Shown piece after piece: positions 27,301 to 36,418 of a stretch of DNA of 64,000 nt. The notes beneath the pieces are model-generated. The model was given only the letters and a program-made list of their open reading frames with translations, ran no database searches and was not told the DNA's origin. The translations under genes were made by a program, and so were the position numbers. The stretch comes from UBA4246 sp045113695 (GTDB lineage Bacteria > Bacillota > Clostridia > Christensenellales > Aristaeellaceae). The stretch spans positions 1-64,000 of the forward strand of contig JBGUJG010000050.1 of NCBI GenBank assembly GCA_045113695.1, given 5' to 3'. Position 1 is the first letter of the stretch. Each line of letters opens with the position of its first letter.

Positions 27301-28506
27301 ATGAAAGCACTTGCCACCTGGTTTCAGAACGATCCGGATCGTCCGCTGGTATACGGCGAGGCGGAGCTGATCAACACGCCCAGGCAGCGCCTGCGGGGGG
27401 AGCCGCTCAAAGAAGGCATCCTGGTTCATCCGGTGATCGTCGGTTTCTGCGGTACGGACTATGAGCTGATGAAGATGGGGCGGAGGGGAGAACTGGACCC
27501 CAAATTCCCCGACGGGCAGAAGCGGCTGATCAACGGGCACGAAGGGGTTGTCTGGGTTCCCTCGCAGAACCGCTTTTCGATCGTACTGATCCGCGGCGGG
27601 GACAGCGTGGACCCGACGCGCTATACTGAAGACGAGACATATTTCGAGTACGGCTGCGACCGGGCGGACGGCCTGTTCTGCGACAGCATGTACGTGAATC
27701 CGGACATGCTGCTTTCCATCCCTGACGGATATGTGCGGGACGGAAAGCTGGCCCTGTCCTTTGCCAAAAAGATGGTTTTTCCGGACCCCTTTGCCTGCAT
27801 GCTGTTCCAGCTGGAGCGGATGGAAGACCTGGGCAGCGCCCACCTGTTCCGCCGGACGGCCCGGGTCCGGGGCTGCTCCCTGGAAGAGGCCCGGCGGTAC
27901 GCGGCGGACGAGGTGTTTGAGCGGACGGTGATCTTCGGCCTGGGCACCACGGGTATGTTCGCGGGGGACGTGATCCGGCAGGCGCATCCGGACGCAAAAA
28001 TCGTCTTTGTCGGCCGCAGCCCGGAAGACAGCCCGAAGGTCTCGTTCGCGGTCCGGACGGCCGGGGCGGACTATGTGCGCAATACCTTTGACGACCCGGC
28101 GGACTGCGCGAAAGCCGTCTGTTCCGCCCTGGGCGGGCGGGCGACCTGCTTCATCGGCGTCAGCGGAACGGATACCGAGCATGAGATCGCCTTCCGGTAC
28201 GGGGCGCTGGGGTGCAACGGAATCTACAATTCCTTTTCCCTGGGGCCGAAGATCAGCTTTGACACCATGTCCTTCGGTTTTCAGAACTACCTCATCTTTG
28301 GCTCCATCAATTTCCGCCAGGATCACATGGAGAGGGCCATTCAGATGCTGAGCCGGAGCCGCTACGACGAAATCGTCGGGCTGATCAGCCGGGAGGAATT
28401 CGCCGCCGATCCGGTCTTTGCCTATGAGCACAGGATCTACTGCAAGTCCGCCCCGATGAAGACCGCCGTGATCTGGAACGAACAGTATATCGGCCGGGAT
28501 CGATGA
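27301..28506 (+). CDS. Medium-chain (zinc-type) sugar/alcohol dehydrogenase
   Basis: 401 residues of the MDR superfamily, most like the glucose-dehydrogenase branch. GFCGTDYELMK near residue 43 holds the first zinc-site cysteine and the catalytic-site Asp, LINGHEGVVWV near residue 78 holds the GHE zinc ligands, and the NAD(P)-binding fold begins at VIFGLGTTGMFAGDV near residue 211. Such enzymes oxidise sugars or polyols with NAD(P)+ in the cytoplasm. The ATG has AGGAG eight bases upstream. The next gene, an amidohydrolase that could act as a lactonase, starts 32 bases downstream, so the pair may oxidise a sugar to a lactone and open it. That pairing is inference. Confidence 0.82.
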   Translation: MKALATWFQNDPDRPLVYGEAELINTPRQRLRGEPLKEGILVHPVIVGFCGTDYELMKMGRRGELDPKFPDGQKRLINGHEGVVWVPSQNRFSIVLIRGGDSVDPTRYTEDETYFEYGCDRADGLFCDSMYVNPDMLLSIPDGYVRDGKLALSFAKKMVFPDPFACMLFQLERMEDLGSAHLFRRTARVRGCSLEEARRYAADEVFERTVIFGLGTTGMFAGDVIRQAHPDAKIVFVGRSPEDSPKVSFAVRTAGADYVRNTFDDPADCAKAVCSALGGRATCFIGVSGTDTEHEIAFRYGALGCNGIYNSFSLGPKISFDTMSFGFQNYLIFGSINFRQDHMERAIQMLSRSRYDEIVGLISREEFAADPVFAYEHRIYCKSAPMKTAVIWNEQYIGRDR

Positions 28507-28538
28507 GCTTCCGCTTTGCCGGACAGAAAGGAGACGCC

Positions 28539-29411
28539 ATGATCGACGCGCATGTGCACCTGTGGGAAAAGCAGCAGGGCAGGGTGAACGGCCTGCCGGT
28601 GTATGACCTGGGCGGCGGCAGGAGCCGGTTCGGGGCAGTGGTCCGCCAGATGCTGCCGCCGTATATGACCGACGGCGTCAACAGCGCCGAGCGGCTTTTG
28701 GCCAACATGGACTTTGCCCAGGTAGCCGGGGCGGTCGTGACCCAGGAATATATCGACGGCTGCCAGGACGAGTATCTCCGCCGTGTCCGGAAGATGTATC
28801 CGCTCCGCTTCCGGGTGGCGGCCCTGTATGAAGAAGGTCCCCTGCCGGAGGACCTGTCCGGCTTTGACGGGATCAAGATCTGTGCGGGCCGGCTTTCCGA
28901 CCCCGACCTGACCCATTGCGCCCAGGTCTTTGAGCGGGCGGCCGGGGAGGATCTGTTTGTCGCAATCGATCTGGCGCGGGGGGACGTCCAGTGCGCCTCC
29001 CTCCGGGAAATGGCGCGGCAGTATCCTGACGTCCGGATCGCCCTGGGCCATTTCGGCATGGTGACGGCGCCCGGCTGGCAGGAACAGATCCGCCTTGCCC
29101 TGCTGCCCAATGTCTTCATCGAGAGCGGCGGGATCACCTGGCTGTTCAACAGCGAATTTTACCCATACCCTTCAGCCGTGCGCGCGATCCTCGAAGCCAA
29201 GGACATCTGCGGGATGGACAAGCTGATGTGGGGGTCGGACTATCCGCGAACGATGACGGCGATCACCTACCGGATGAGCTGGGACTTTATTGACAAATCC
29301 CCCCTGCTGACAGCGGATGAGAAAAAGCTCTTTTTCCATGACAACGCTGCGGCGTTCTACCGTTTCCATGACCTGCCGGAAATGCCCTATGTCCATCATA
29401 TGGCGGAATGA
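28539..29411 (+). CDS. Amidohydrolase-2 family metal-dependent hydrolase
   Basis: 290 residues with the TIM-barrel layout of the amidohydrolase-2 family: DAHVHLWEKQ at the N-terminus supplies the HxH metal ligands, LGHFGMV near residue 170 the third histidine, and WGSDYPRTMT near residue 232 the final Asp and the family's GSDYP loop. Members hydrolyse lactones or decarboxylate aromatic acids. I take ATG 28539, which follows AAAGGAGACGCC and starts directly at the barrel; the ATG at 28503 overlaps the previous stop but has a worse site and adds 12 non-homologous residues. Its neighbour is an MDR sugar dehydrogenase. Confidence 0.85.
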   Translation: MIDAHVHLWEKQQGRVNGLPVYDLGGGRSRFGAVVRQMLPPYMTDGVNSAERLLANMDFAQVAGAVVTQEYIDGCQDEYLRRVRKMYPLRFRVAALYEEGPLPEDLSGFDGIKICAGRLSDPDLTHCAQVFERAAGEDLFVAIDLARGDVQCASLREMARQYPDVRIALGHFGMVTAPGWQEQIRLALLPNVFIESGGITWLFNSEFYPYPSAVRAILEAKDICGMDKLMWGSDYPRTMTAITYRMSWDFIDKSPLLTADEKKLFFHDNAAAFYRFHDLPEMPYVHHMAE

Positions 29412-29453
29412 GTCGAATGGGAATCTGGTGTAAGTTTTCCCATTTCTGCCCGC

Positions 29454-29483
29454 TTGACAATCCGGGAAGATGGCGGTTACAAT
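29454..29483 (+). promoter_or_regulatory. Sigma-A promoter of the pyrimidine operon
   Basis: TTGACA (29454-29459) and TACAAT (29478-29483) with an 18-base spacer, immediately ahead of the PyrR leader. Confidence 0.85.
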
Positions 29484-29496
29484 ACATCCGTACCGG

Positions 29497-29629
29497 TCTT
29501 TAAGTCGATACAGAGATGTCGGCAAGATTCGGGGCTGATCCGCCGCGGCGGAGCCGGGGAAGAGAAACTTCCCGGGCGTATTTCACGCAGTCCGGGCCCT
29601 GCCGTTTCTCCGGCGGGGCTTTATCTTTT
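29497..29629 (+). promoter_or_regulatory. PyrR-binding leader with transcription attenuator
   Basis: CGATA (29506-29510) and TGTCG (29517-29521) form a stem capped by CAGAGA, which fits the CNGNGA hexaloop of PyrR-binding RNA. A lower stem GTCTT/AAGAT encloses it with a purine-rich bulge. Downstream, GCCCTGCCG (29596-29604) and CGGCGGGGC (29611-29619) make a terminator stem with a TTTATCTTTT tail. Between them, CCGCCG/CGGCGG and GGGAAG/CTTCCC can pair and are candidates for the antiterminator. By analogy with Bacillus, UMP-bound PyrR would favour termination. The pyrR gene itself is not in the window. Confidence 0.85.
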
Positions 29630-29663
29630 CCCGCGGCGGCCGGTGCCGGAAGGAGCGAAGCGG

Positions 29664-30869
29664 ATGATGCTGAATGCCGGCTTCATGAAAGGATCAGACA
29701 GGCTGGACGGACTGACCGTCCGCACCAAAGAAGGATATTTTCGGTTTCCCGGTTTCTGTGACGTGCATGTGCATTTCAGAGAGCCCGGGTTTTCTTATAA
29801 GGAAACCATCCGGACCGGCAGCAGGGCGGCGGCCCGCGGCGGCTACACAGCGGTCTGCGCGATGCCGAACCTGAACCCGGTGCCGGATTGCCCGGAGCAC
29901 CTCCTGGAGGAGGAAGCGCTGATCCGGGCGGCAGGAGGGTTCGCGGACGTTTACCCCTACGGGGCGCTGACCAAGGGAGAGCGCGGGCAGGAGGCGGCGG
30001 ACCTGGAAGCCCTGGCGCCCCGGGTCATCGCCTTCAGCGACGACGGCAAGGGCGTCCAGAGCGAAAGCATGATGCGCTCCCTGATGGAGCGCTGCAAAGC
30101 CCTGCATAAGATCATCGCCGCCCACTGCGAGGACGAAAGCCTGGTAAAGGGCGGGTACATCCACGACGGGGCGTATGCCCGTGCCCGCGGGCACAGGGGG
30201 ATCTGCGCGGAGAGCGAGTGGGGGCCGATTGCCCGGGACCTCCGGCTGGCCAGAGAGACGGGCTGCGCCTACCACATATGCCACATCAGCTGCAAAGAAA
30301 GCGTGGCCCTGATCCGGCAGGCCAAGCGGGAGGGCGTCGACGTCACCTGCGAAACAGCACCGCATTACCTGCTGCTGGACGAAGAGGACCTTGAGGAGGA
30401 CGGCCGCTTCCGCATGAACCCGCCCATCCGCGGGCGGGAGGACCGGGAAGCCCTGGTTTCGGGTCTGCTGGACGGCACGGTCGACATGATCGCGACGGAT
30501 CACGCCCCGCACAGCGGAGCGGAAAAGAGCGGAGGCCTGGCCGGTTCCGCGTTCGGGATCGTCGGGCTGGAATGCGCCTTTCCCGCCCTGTATACGGGCC
30601 TGGTGAGGCCGGGTATCCTGCCGCTTGAGCAGCTGGTCTTCCTGATGACGGAAGCGCCGCGCAGGCGCTTCGGCATCCCGGCAGACAATGAAGATTACTG
30701 CGTCTGGAACCTGGACGCTGAATACACGGTGGATCCGGACGAATTTCTTTCCATGGGCAGGGCCACGCCTTTCGCGGGGCGGACGGTGTACGGCAGGTGC
30801 CTCAGAACAGTTCATCACGGCAGGACGGTCTATCAGGAGGAGGACGGGCGTTATGGCAAAGCGGACTGA
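29664..30869 (+). CDS. pyrC: Dihydroorotase
   Basis: 401 residues, type I dihydroorotase, which cyclises carbamoyl aspartate to dihydroorotate in pyrimidine synthesis. Zinc-site motifs are visible: DVHVHFREPG near residue 34 (HxH), IAAHCEDES near residue 152, a downstream YHICHIS, and IATDHAPHSG near residue 277 with the catalytic Asp. The ATG at 29664 follows AAGGAGCGAAG; 70 in-frame codons upstream run through the PyrR terminator and are not coding. It is the first gene of the operon and overlaps carB by 17 bases. Confidence 0.93.
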   Translation: MMLNAGFMKGSDRLDGLTVRTKEGYFRFPGFCDVHVHFREPGFSYKETIRTGSRAAARGGYTAVCAMPNLNPVPDCPEHLLEEEALIRAAGGFADVYPYGALTKGERGQEAADLEALAPRVIAFSDDGKGVQSESMMRSLMERCKALHKIIAAHCEDESLVKGGYIHDGAYARARGHRGICAESEWGPIARDLRLARETGCAYHICHISCKESVALIRQAKREGVDVTCETAPHYLLLDEEDLEEDGRFRMNPPIRGREDREALVSGLLDGTVDMIATDHAPHSGAEKSGGLAGSAFGIVGLECAFPALYTGLVRPGILPLEQLVFLMTEAPRRRFGIPADNEDYCVWNLDAEYTVDPDEFLSMGRATPFAGRTVYGRCLRTVHHGRTVYQEEDGRYGKAD

Positions 30870-33800
30870 CATCAAAAAGGTACTGATCATCGGCAGCGGG
30901 CCGATCGTCATCGGGCAGGCGGCGGAGTTTGACTACGCCGGCACCCAGGCCTGCCTGGCGCTCAAGGAGGAGGGGTACGAGGTCGTCCTGTGCAACTCCA
31001 ACCCCGCCACCATCATGACGGACACGTCCATCGCGGACAAGGTCTACATGGAACCGCTGACCCTCGAATACGTCGCCAAGATCCTCCGCTACGAGCGGCC
31101 GGACGCCATCGTGCCCGGCATCGGCGGGCAGACGGGCCTGAACCTGGCCGTCCAGCTGGAGAGAAAGGGCGTTTTGCGCGAGTGCGGGGTGGAGCTCCTG
31201 GGCACGCCCAGCCAGAGCATCGAACGGGCCGAGGACCGGGAACTGTTCAAGGAGATGTGCCAGAGCATCGGTGAGCCGGTCATTCCCAGCGAGATCACCT
31301 ATGACCTGGAGCAGGCGAAAAAAGCGGCGCTGGAGATCGGCTATCCGGTGGTGCTCCGTCCGGCCTTCACCCTGGGCGGGACCGGCGGCGGCTTCGCCGA
31401 CTGCGAGGAGGAGCTGATCGAGATCGGCGCCAACGCCTTCCGCCTGAGCCCTGTCCATCAGGTGCTGGTGGAAAAGAGCGTGCGCGGCTACAAGGAAATC
31501 GAGTTTGAGGTCATGCGGGACAGCACGGACAGGGCGATCACCATCTGCGGGATGGAAAACGTCGACCCGGTCGGCGTCCATACCGGCGACAGCGTGGTGG
31601 TGGCTCCGATCCTGAGCCTGTCTGACGCGGACCTTCAGATGCTCAACGACAGCGCGATCCGCATCATCCGGGAGCTGAAGATCGAAGGCGGCTGCAACGT
31701 ACAGTTTGCCCTGGATCCTGAATCCAGCAAATATTACCTGATCGAGGTCAATCCCCGGGTCAGCCGCTCTTCCGCCCTGGCCAGCAAGGCCAGCGGATAC
31801 CCGATCGCCCGGGTCACGGCCAAGGTCGCCATGGGCATGTCCCTGGAGGAGATCCCCGTGGCGGGCGGCAGCGCGGCGACGGAGCCGAGCCTCAACTACA
31901 TCGTGGCCAAGTTCCCGCGCTTTCCCTTTGACAAGTTCACCTCCGCCAGCAACCGGCTGGGCACCCAGATGAAGGCCACCGGCGAGGTCATGGGCATCGG
32001 CAGCACTTTGGAAGAGTGCATGCTCAAGAGCGTGCGCAGCCTCGAAACCGGGGTCTGCCACCTGCATCAGGCGAAGTTTGACAGCCTGTCCACCGAGGAG
32101 CTGCTCTCTTATGTCACGGAGTTCCGGGCCGACACCCTGTACGCCGTCGCGGAACTGCTGCGCCGGGGCGAAAGCGTTAAAACCGTACATGAAAAAACAA
32201 TGATCACGGAGCTTTTCCTGGAAAGCATCCGGAAGATCACCGAAATGGAAAAGCGCCTGCATGAAGCCCCCGGAGATGTTTCTGTCCTCCGTCAGGCCAA
32301 GGTGATGGGTTTCGGCGACGAAGAGATCGGACGGCTCTGGGGGGTAAAAGACACCGAAGTCTACGCCCTGCGCAAGGCAAACGGCATCGTGCCGGTCTTC
32401 CGCATGGTGGACACCCTGCACACGGGCAAGTACATCGCCTACCTCTATTCAAGCTACAGCGGGCAGAATGACTCGATCCTGACGGACAAGAAGAAGATCG
32501 TCGTGCTCGGGGCCGGCCCCATCCGCATCGGCCAGGGCGTGGAGTTTGACTACAGCACCGTGCACGCCGTTCAGACCATCCGGCGGGCGGGATACGAGGC
32601 CATCATCATCAACAACAACCCGGAAACCGTGTCGACCGACTACACCACGGCGGACAAGCTGTACTTTGAGCCCCTCACGCCGGAAGACGTGATGGCGATC
32701 ATCGACTTTGAAAAGCCGGAGGGCGTCATCGCCTCCCTGGGCGGCCAGACGGCCATCAACCTGGCCCAGCCGCTGATGCAGCGGGGCGTGAGGATCATCG
32801 GCACGGACTGCGCAGCCATCGAACGGGCAGAAAACCGGGATTCCTTCGAAAAGATCCTGCTGGACCTGAACATCCCCCAGCCGCAGGGCCGGGCGGTGAC
32901 CCGCATTGAAGACGGCGTGGCCGCCGCGGCGAAGATCGGTTACCCTGTGCTGGTGCGCCCGAGCTTCGTGCTGGGCGGCCGGGCGATGGAGATCGTCGGG
33001 AACGAGGAGCAGCTGCGCCATTACCTGAAAACCGCTGTCGAAATCGACGCGGACAAGCCCGTGCTGGTGGACAAGTACATCCGCGGCAAAGAGGTCGAGG
33101 TGGACGCCATCTGCGACGGCCGGGACGTCTTTGTGCCGGGCATCATGGAGCTGGTGGAGCGCACCGGCATCCACAGCGGGGACAGCATCTCCGTCTATCC
33201 CGCCTTCAGCATCAGCAACCGGGTCAAGGGCATCATCCTGCAGTATGCCAAAAAGCTGGGCCTGGGCATCGGCATCGTCGGCCTGTACAACATCCAGTTC
33301 ATCGTGGACGAACAGGAGAACGTGTACATCATCGAGGTCAATCCCCGTTCCAGCCGCACCGTGCCCTTCCTGAGCAAGGCCACGGGCTACAGCCTGGCGG
33401 ACATCGCCACGGAGGTGATCCTGGGCAAAAGCCTCAAGGAGCAGGGATATTTCGATCTCTACCCGGAGGAAAAGAAGCGCTATTACGTCAAGGTGCCGGT
33501 GTTCAGCTTCAACAAGATCAAGGGTCTGGACGCCTACCTGAGCCCGGAGATGAAGTCCACCGGCGAAGCCATCGGCTACGACGACAAGCTGAACCGAGCC
33601 CTGTACAAAGCCCTGCAGGCGGCGGGCACGAAGCTCAAGAATTACGGCACCGTGCTGGCCACCATCGCCGACCGGGACAAGGATGAGGCCCTGCCGCTGA
33701 TCCGCCGGTTCTACAACCTGGGCTTCAACATCCAGGCGACTTCCGGCACGGCCCGCTTCCTCAAGGCGCACGGCATCCGCACCCACATGGTCAAAAAGAT

Positions 33801-34026
33801 CAGCCAGGGCAGCGGCGAGATCCTGGACAGCATCCGCGCGGGCCATGTGGCCTACATCATCAACACCCGGGAGATCGGGGAGGCGGACTCCATGAGCGAC
33901 GGCCTGCAGATCCGCCGGTGCGCGACGGAAAACAACGCCACGATCTTTACCAGCCTGGATACCGTCCGCGTGCTGCTGGACGTGCTGGAAGAGACGACGC
34001 TGACCATTTCGACCATCGACGCGTAA
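30853..34026 (+). CDS. carB: Carbamoyl phosphate synthase, large subunit
   Basis: 1,057 residues, the full length for CarB. Two duplicated ATP-grasp halves carry out bicarbonate phosphorylation and carbamate phosphorylation: the first begins at VLIIGSGPIVIGQAAEFDYA and the second at VVLGAGPIRIGQGVEFDYS near residue 555. The C-terminal 130 residues are the MGS-like allosteric domain. The protein starts at ATG 30853 (MAKRTDIKK), with AGGAGGAGG just upstream and inside the end of pyrC. The glutaminase subunit gene carA, which usually sits next to carB, is absent here and must be elsewhere or replaced by another ammonia source. Confidence 0.96.
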   Translation: MAKRTDIKKVLIIGSGPIVIGQAAEFDYAGTQACLALKEEGYEVVLCNSNPATIMTDTSIADKVYMEPLTLEYVAKILRYERPDAIVPGIGGQTGLNLAVQLERKGVLRECGVELLGTPSQSIERAEDRELFKEMCQSIGEPVIPSEITYDLEQAKKAALEIGYPVVLRPAFTLGGTGGGFADCEEELIEIGANAFRLSPVHQVLVEKSVRGYKEIEFEVMRDSTDRAITICGMENVDPVGVHTGDSVVVAPILSLSDADLQMLNDSAIRIIRELKIEGGCNVQFALDPESSKYYLIEVNPRVSRSSALASKASGYPIARVTAKVAMGMSLEEIPVAGGSAATEPSLNYIVAKFPRFPFDKFTSASNRLGTQMKATGEVMGIGSTLEECMLKSVRSLETGVCHLHQAKFDSLSTEELLSYVTEFRADTLYAVAELLRRGESVKTVHEKTMITELFLESIRKITEMEKRLHEAPGDVSVLRQAKVMGFGDEEIGRLWGVKDTEVYALRKANGIVPVFRMVDTLHTGKYIAYLYSSYSGQNDSILTDKKKIVVLGAGPIRIGQGVEFDYSTVHAVQTIRRAGYEAIIINNNPETVSTDYTTADKLYFEPLTPEDVMAIIDFEKPEGVIASLGGQTAINLAQPLMQRGVRIIGTDCAAIERAENRDSFEKILLDLNIPQPQGRAVTRIEDGVAAAAKIGYPVLVRPSFVLGGRAMEIVGNEEQLRHYLKTAVEIDADKPVLVDKYIRGKEVEVDAICDGRDVFVPGIMELVERTGIHSGDSISVYPAFSISNRVKGIILQYAKKLGLGIGIVGLYNIQFIVDEQENVYIIEVNPRSSRTVPFLSKATGYSLADIATEVILGKSLKEQGYFDLYPEEKKRYYVKVPVFSFNKIKGLDAYLSPEMKSTGEAIGYDDKLNRALYKALQAAGTKLKNYGTVLATIADRDKDEALPLIRRFYNLGFNIQATSGTARFLKAHGIRTHMVKKISQGSGEILDSIRAGHVAYIINTREIGEADSMSDGLQIRRCATENNATIFTSLDTVRVLLDVLEETTLTISTIDA

Positions 34027-34036
34027 GGAGGCGGGA

Positions 34037-34771
34037 ATGAAACAAACGCTCCTGACCATTGAGGAAAATACACCCCTGACTGCCTCCGTCTGCCGGATGC
34101 GCCTTTCCGGCGGGGAGATGGAGGAACAGAGGCCCGGCCAGTTTATTGATATCCTTCTGCCCGGCCTCTTTCTTCGCCGGCCCATATCTGTATATGACTG
34201 GGAGCCGGGGCGCGTGACGGTCATCTATAAGGTCATCGGACACGGAACGGAACAGCTGTCCGTCATGCGGCCGGGAGAAACGCTGGACGCGCTGACGGGT
34301 CTGGGCAACGGCTACGACCTGACCAAAGCGGGGGAAGCGCCCCTGCTGCTGGGCGGCGGCGTCGGCGTGCCCCCGCTGTATCTGCTGGCGAAACGGCTGA
34401 CGGAGCAGGGAAAGCGGGTCACGGCGGTGCTGGGCTTCAACACGAAGGACGAGGTCTTCGGGGAAGAAGCGTTCCGTGCTTTGGGCTGCAGGCTCACGGT
34501 GGCCACGGCGGACGGCAGCTGCGGGACGAAGGGCTTTGTCACCGACGCCATGCCGGACGGATACAGCTATTTTTATGCCTGCGGGCCGGAGCCCATGCTC
34601 CGGGCAGTATACCGGGCGGCGAAGACCTCCGGCCAGTTCAGTCTGGAGGAGCGGATGGGCTGCGGATTCGGGGCCTGCATGGGCTGCAGCATCCAAACAG
34701 TTTCCGGCCCAAAACGCATCTGCCGGGAAGGCCCGGTGTTTGAAAAGGAGGAGATCCTGTGGGCAGACTGA
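34037..34771 (+). CDS. pyrK: Dihydroorotate dehydrogenase B, electron transfer subunit
   Basis: 244 residues: an N-terminal FAD-binding barrel with RRPISVYD near residue 52, an NAD-binding fold around LLGGGVGVPPLYLLAKRL, and a C-terminal [2Fe-2S] site in CGFGACMGCSIQT plus a following cysteine. PyrK passes electrons from dihydroorotate oxidation in PyrD to NAD+. The next gene is pyrD, which it overlaps by 13 bases, as expected for a tight PyrK-PyrD complex. Start is an ATG after AAGGAGGCGGGA. Confidence 0.94.
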   Translation: MKQTLLTIEENTPLTASVCRMRLSGGEMEEQRPGQFIDILLPGLFLRRPISVYDWEPGRVTVIYKVIGHGTEQLSVMRPGETLDALTGLGNGYDLTKAGEAPLLLGGGVGVPPLYLLAKRLTEQGKRVTAVLGFNTKDEVFGEEAFRALGCRLTVATADGSCGTKGFVTDAMPDGYSYFYACGPEPMLRAVYRAAKTSGQFSLEERMGCGFGACMGCSIQTVSGPKRICREGPVFEKEEILWAD

Positions 34772-35667
34772 GCACGACCCTCTGCGGGATTGAACTGGAC
34801 AACCCGGTGATCCCGGCCAGCGGCACCTTCGGCTACGGCCGGGAGTTTGCCGCCTGGTACGACATCAACTGCCTGGGTACCTTCAGCTTCAAGGGGACAA
34901 CGCGCGAGCCGCGCTTCGGGAACCCGACGCCCCGCATCGCCGAGTGCCCGGCCGGCATGATCAACGCCGTGGGTCTTCAGAACCCCGGTGTCGACCGGGT
35001 GATCGCCGAAGAGCTCCCGGAGCTCCGGAAGGTGTTTCACAAAAAGGTCATGGCCAACGTCAGCGGTTTCAGCGTGGAGGATTACGCCTGTACCTGTGAA
35101 AAGCTGGACAAAGAGGATCAGGTCGGCTGGCTGGAGGTCAACATCAGCTGCCCGAACGTGCACGGGGGTGGCATGAGCTTCGGCACCGATCCCAAAGCTG
35201 CGGCAGAGGTGACCCGGGCGGTCAAAGCGGTCACGAAAAAGCCGGTCATCATGAAGCTGAGCCCGAACGTGACGGATATCTCGGCCATCGCTCGGGCCTG
35301 CGAGGACGCGGGGGCGGACGGCATCAGCCTGATCAACACCCTGCTGGGGATGCGTATCAGCCTGAAAACCAGAAAACCCGTCCTGGCCAACGTCATGGGC
35401 GGGGTCAGCGGGCCGGCGGTCTTTCCGGTGGCCCTGCGGATGGTCTGGCAGGTGAGCCGGGCGGTGAGCATTCCCGTCGTCGGGATGGGCGGCGTCACTA
35501 CGGCGGAGGACGTGCTGGAGATGCTGATGGCCGGCGCATCCGCCGTGGAGGTCGGGGCGGCCAATCTGGCCGATCCCTTCGCCTGCAAAAAGATCATCGA
35601 GGAGCTCCCGGCCGTCATGGACAAATATCACATAGAGAGCGTCAGCGAACTGAGAGGAGGACACTGA
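34759..35667 (+). CDS. pyrD: Dihydroorotate dehydrogenase B, catalytic subunit
   Basis: 302 residues, class 1B, FMN-containing TIM barrel that oxidises dihydroorotate to orotate with PyrK. Characteristic segments: NPVIPASGTFGYG near residue 14, INAVGLQNPG near 68, VNISCPNVHGGG near 130 with the class 1 catalytic Cys, and the FMN phosphate loop GMGGVTTAEDVLEM near 240. It starts with GTG at 34759, inside the end of pyrK, with AAAAGGAGGAG just upstream. Confidence 0.95.
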   Translation: MGRLSTTLCGIELDNPVIPASGTFGYGREFAAWYDINCLGTFSFKGTTREPRFGNPTPRIAECPAGMINAVGLQNPGVDRVIAEELPELRKVFHKKVMANVSGFSVEDYACTCEKLDKEDQVGWLEVNISCPNVHGGGMSFGTDPKAAAEVTRAVKAVTKKPVIMKLSPNVTDISAIARACEDAGADGISLINTLLGMRISLKTRKPVLANVMGGVSGPAVFPVALRMVWQVSRAVSIPVVGMGGVTTAEDVLEMLMAGASAVEVGAANLADPFACKKIIEELPAVMDKYHIESVSELRGGH

Positions 35668-35668
35668 G

Positions 35669-36367
35669 ATGGGCAGAGACGTCATCATCGCCTGTGATTT
35701 TCCGGACAAAGATACGACCCTTTCTTTCCTGGACCGGTTTACCGGCAGGAAGCCCTTCGTCAAAATCGGCATGGAGCTGTTCTACGGCGCCGGGCCGGAC
35801 ATCGTCCGCACCATCAAAGCCCGGGGCCATCAGGTCTTCCTGGACCTCAAGCTCCACGACATCCCCAACACGGTCAAAAAAGCGATGGCGGTCCTGCGGG
35901 ACCTGGGGGCGGACATCGTGAATCTGCATGCGGCCGGCACGATCGCCATGATGGAAGCGGCCCTGGAAGGGCTGACCCGGCCGGACGGCACGCGGCCCCT
36001 GCTGATCGCCGTTACCCAGCTGACCAGCACGGACCAGCATGCCCTTGAAAACGAACTGCTGATCGGACAGCCGATGGATCAGGTGGTTCTGCGCTACGCC
36101 CTGAACGCCCGGCAGGCCGGGCTGGACGGGGTGGTGTGCAGCCCGCTGGAAGCGGCCCGGGTGCATGAAACCTGCGGGGCGGACTTCCTGACCGTGACCC
36201 CCGGCGTCCGCTTTGCCGACGGGGACCGGGGCGATCAGAAGCGCGTCATGACGCCGGCGGAGGCCAGGAAGGCGGGCAGCGATTATATCGTCGTGGGCCG
36301 GCCGATCACAGCGGCGGCAGACCCGGTGGCGGCATATGAGCGCTGCCTGACGGAATTCATCGGCTGA
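35669..36367 (+). CDS. pyrF: Orotidine 5'-phosphate decarboxylase
   Basis: 232 residues. It decarboxylates OMP to UMP, the last step of the de novo route. The catalytic Asp/Lys array is visible in FLDLKLHDIPNTVKKAM (residues about 59-75), and the phosphate-binding end in SDYIVVGRPITAAADP near residue 208. Length fits the class I bacterial enzyme. It starts one base after the pyrD stop, with GAGAGGAGGACAC upstream. Confidence 0.95.
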   Translation: MGRDVIIACDFPDKDTTLSFLDRFTGRKPFVKIGMELFYGAGPDIVRTIKARGHQVFLDLKLHDIPNTVKKAMAVLRDLGADIVNLHAAGTIAMMEAALEGLTRPDGTRPLLIAVTQLTSTDQHALENELLIGQPMDQVVLRYALNARQAGLDGVVCSPLEAARVHETCGADFLTVTPGVRFADGDRGDQKRVMTPAEARKAGSDYIVVGRPITAAADPVAAYERCLTEFIG

Positions 36368-36418
36368 CCGAATCCAACAATACCTGTCCGGACATCCGTT
36401 CCGGGGAAAGGAACACCC

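Noticed and set aside
30802..34224. Long minus-strand open frames across carB
   Set aside because: Antisense shadows of a full-length, clearly recognised CarB.
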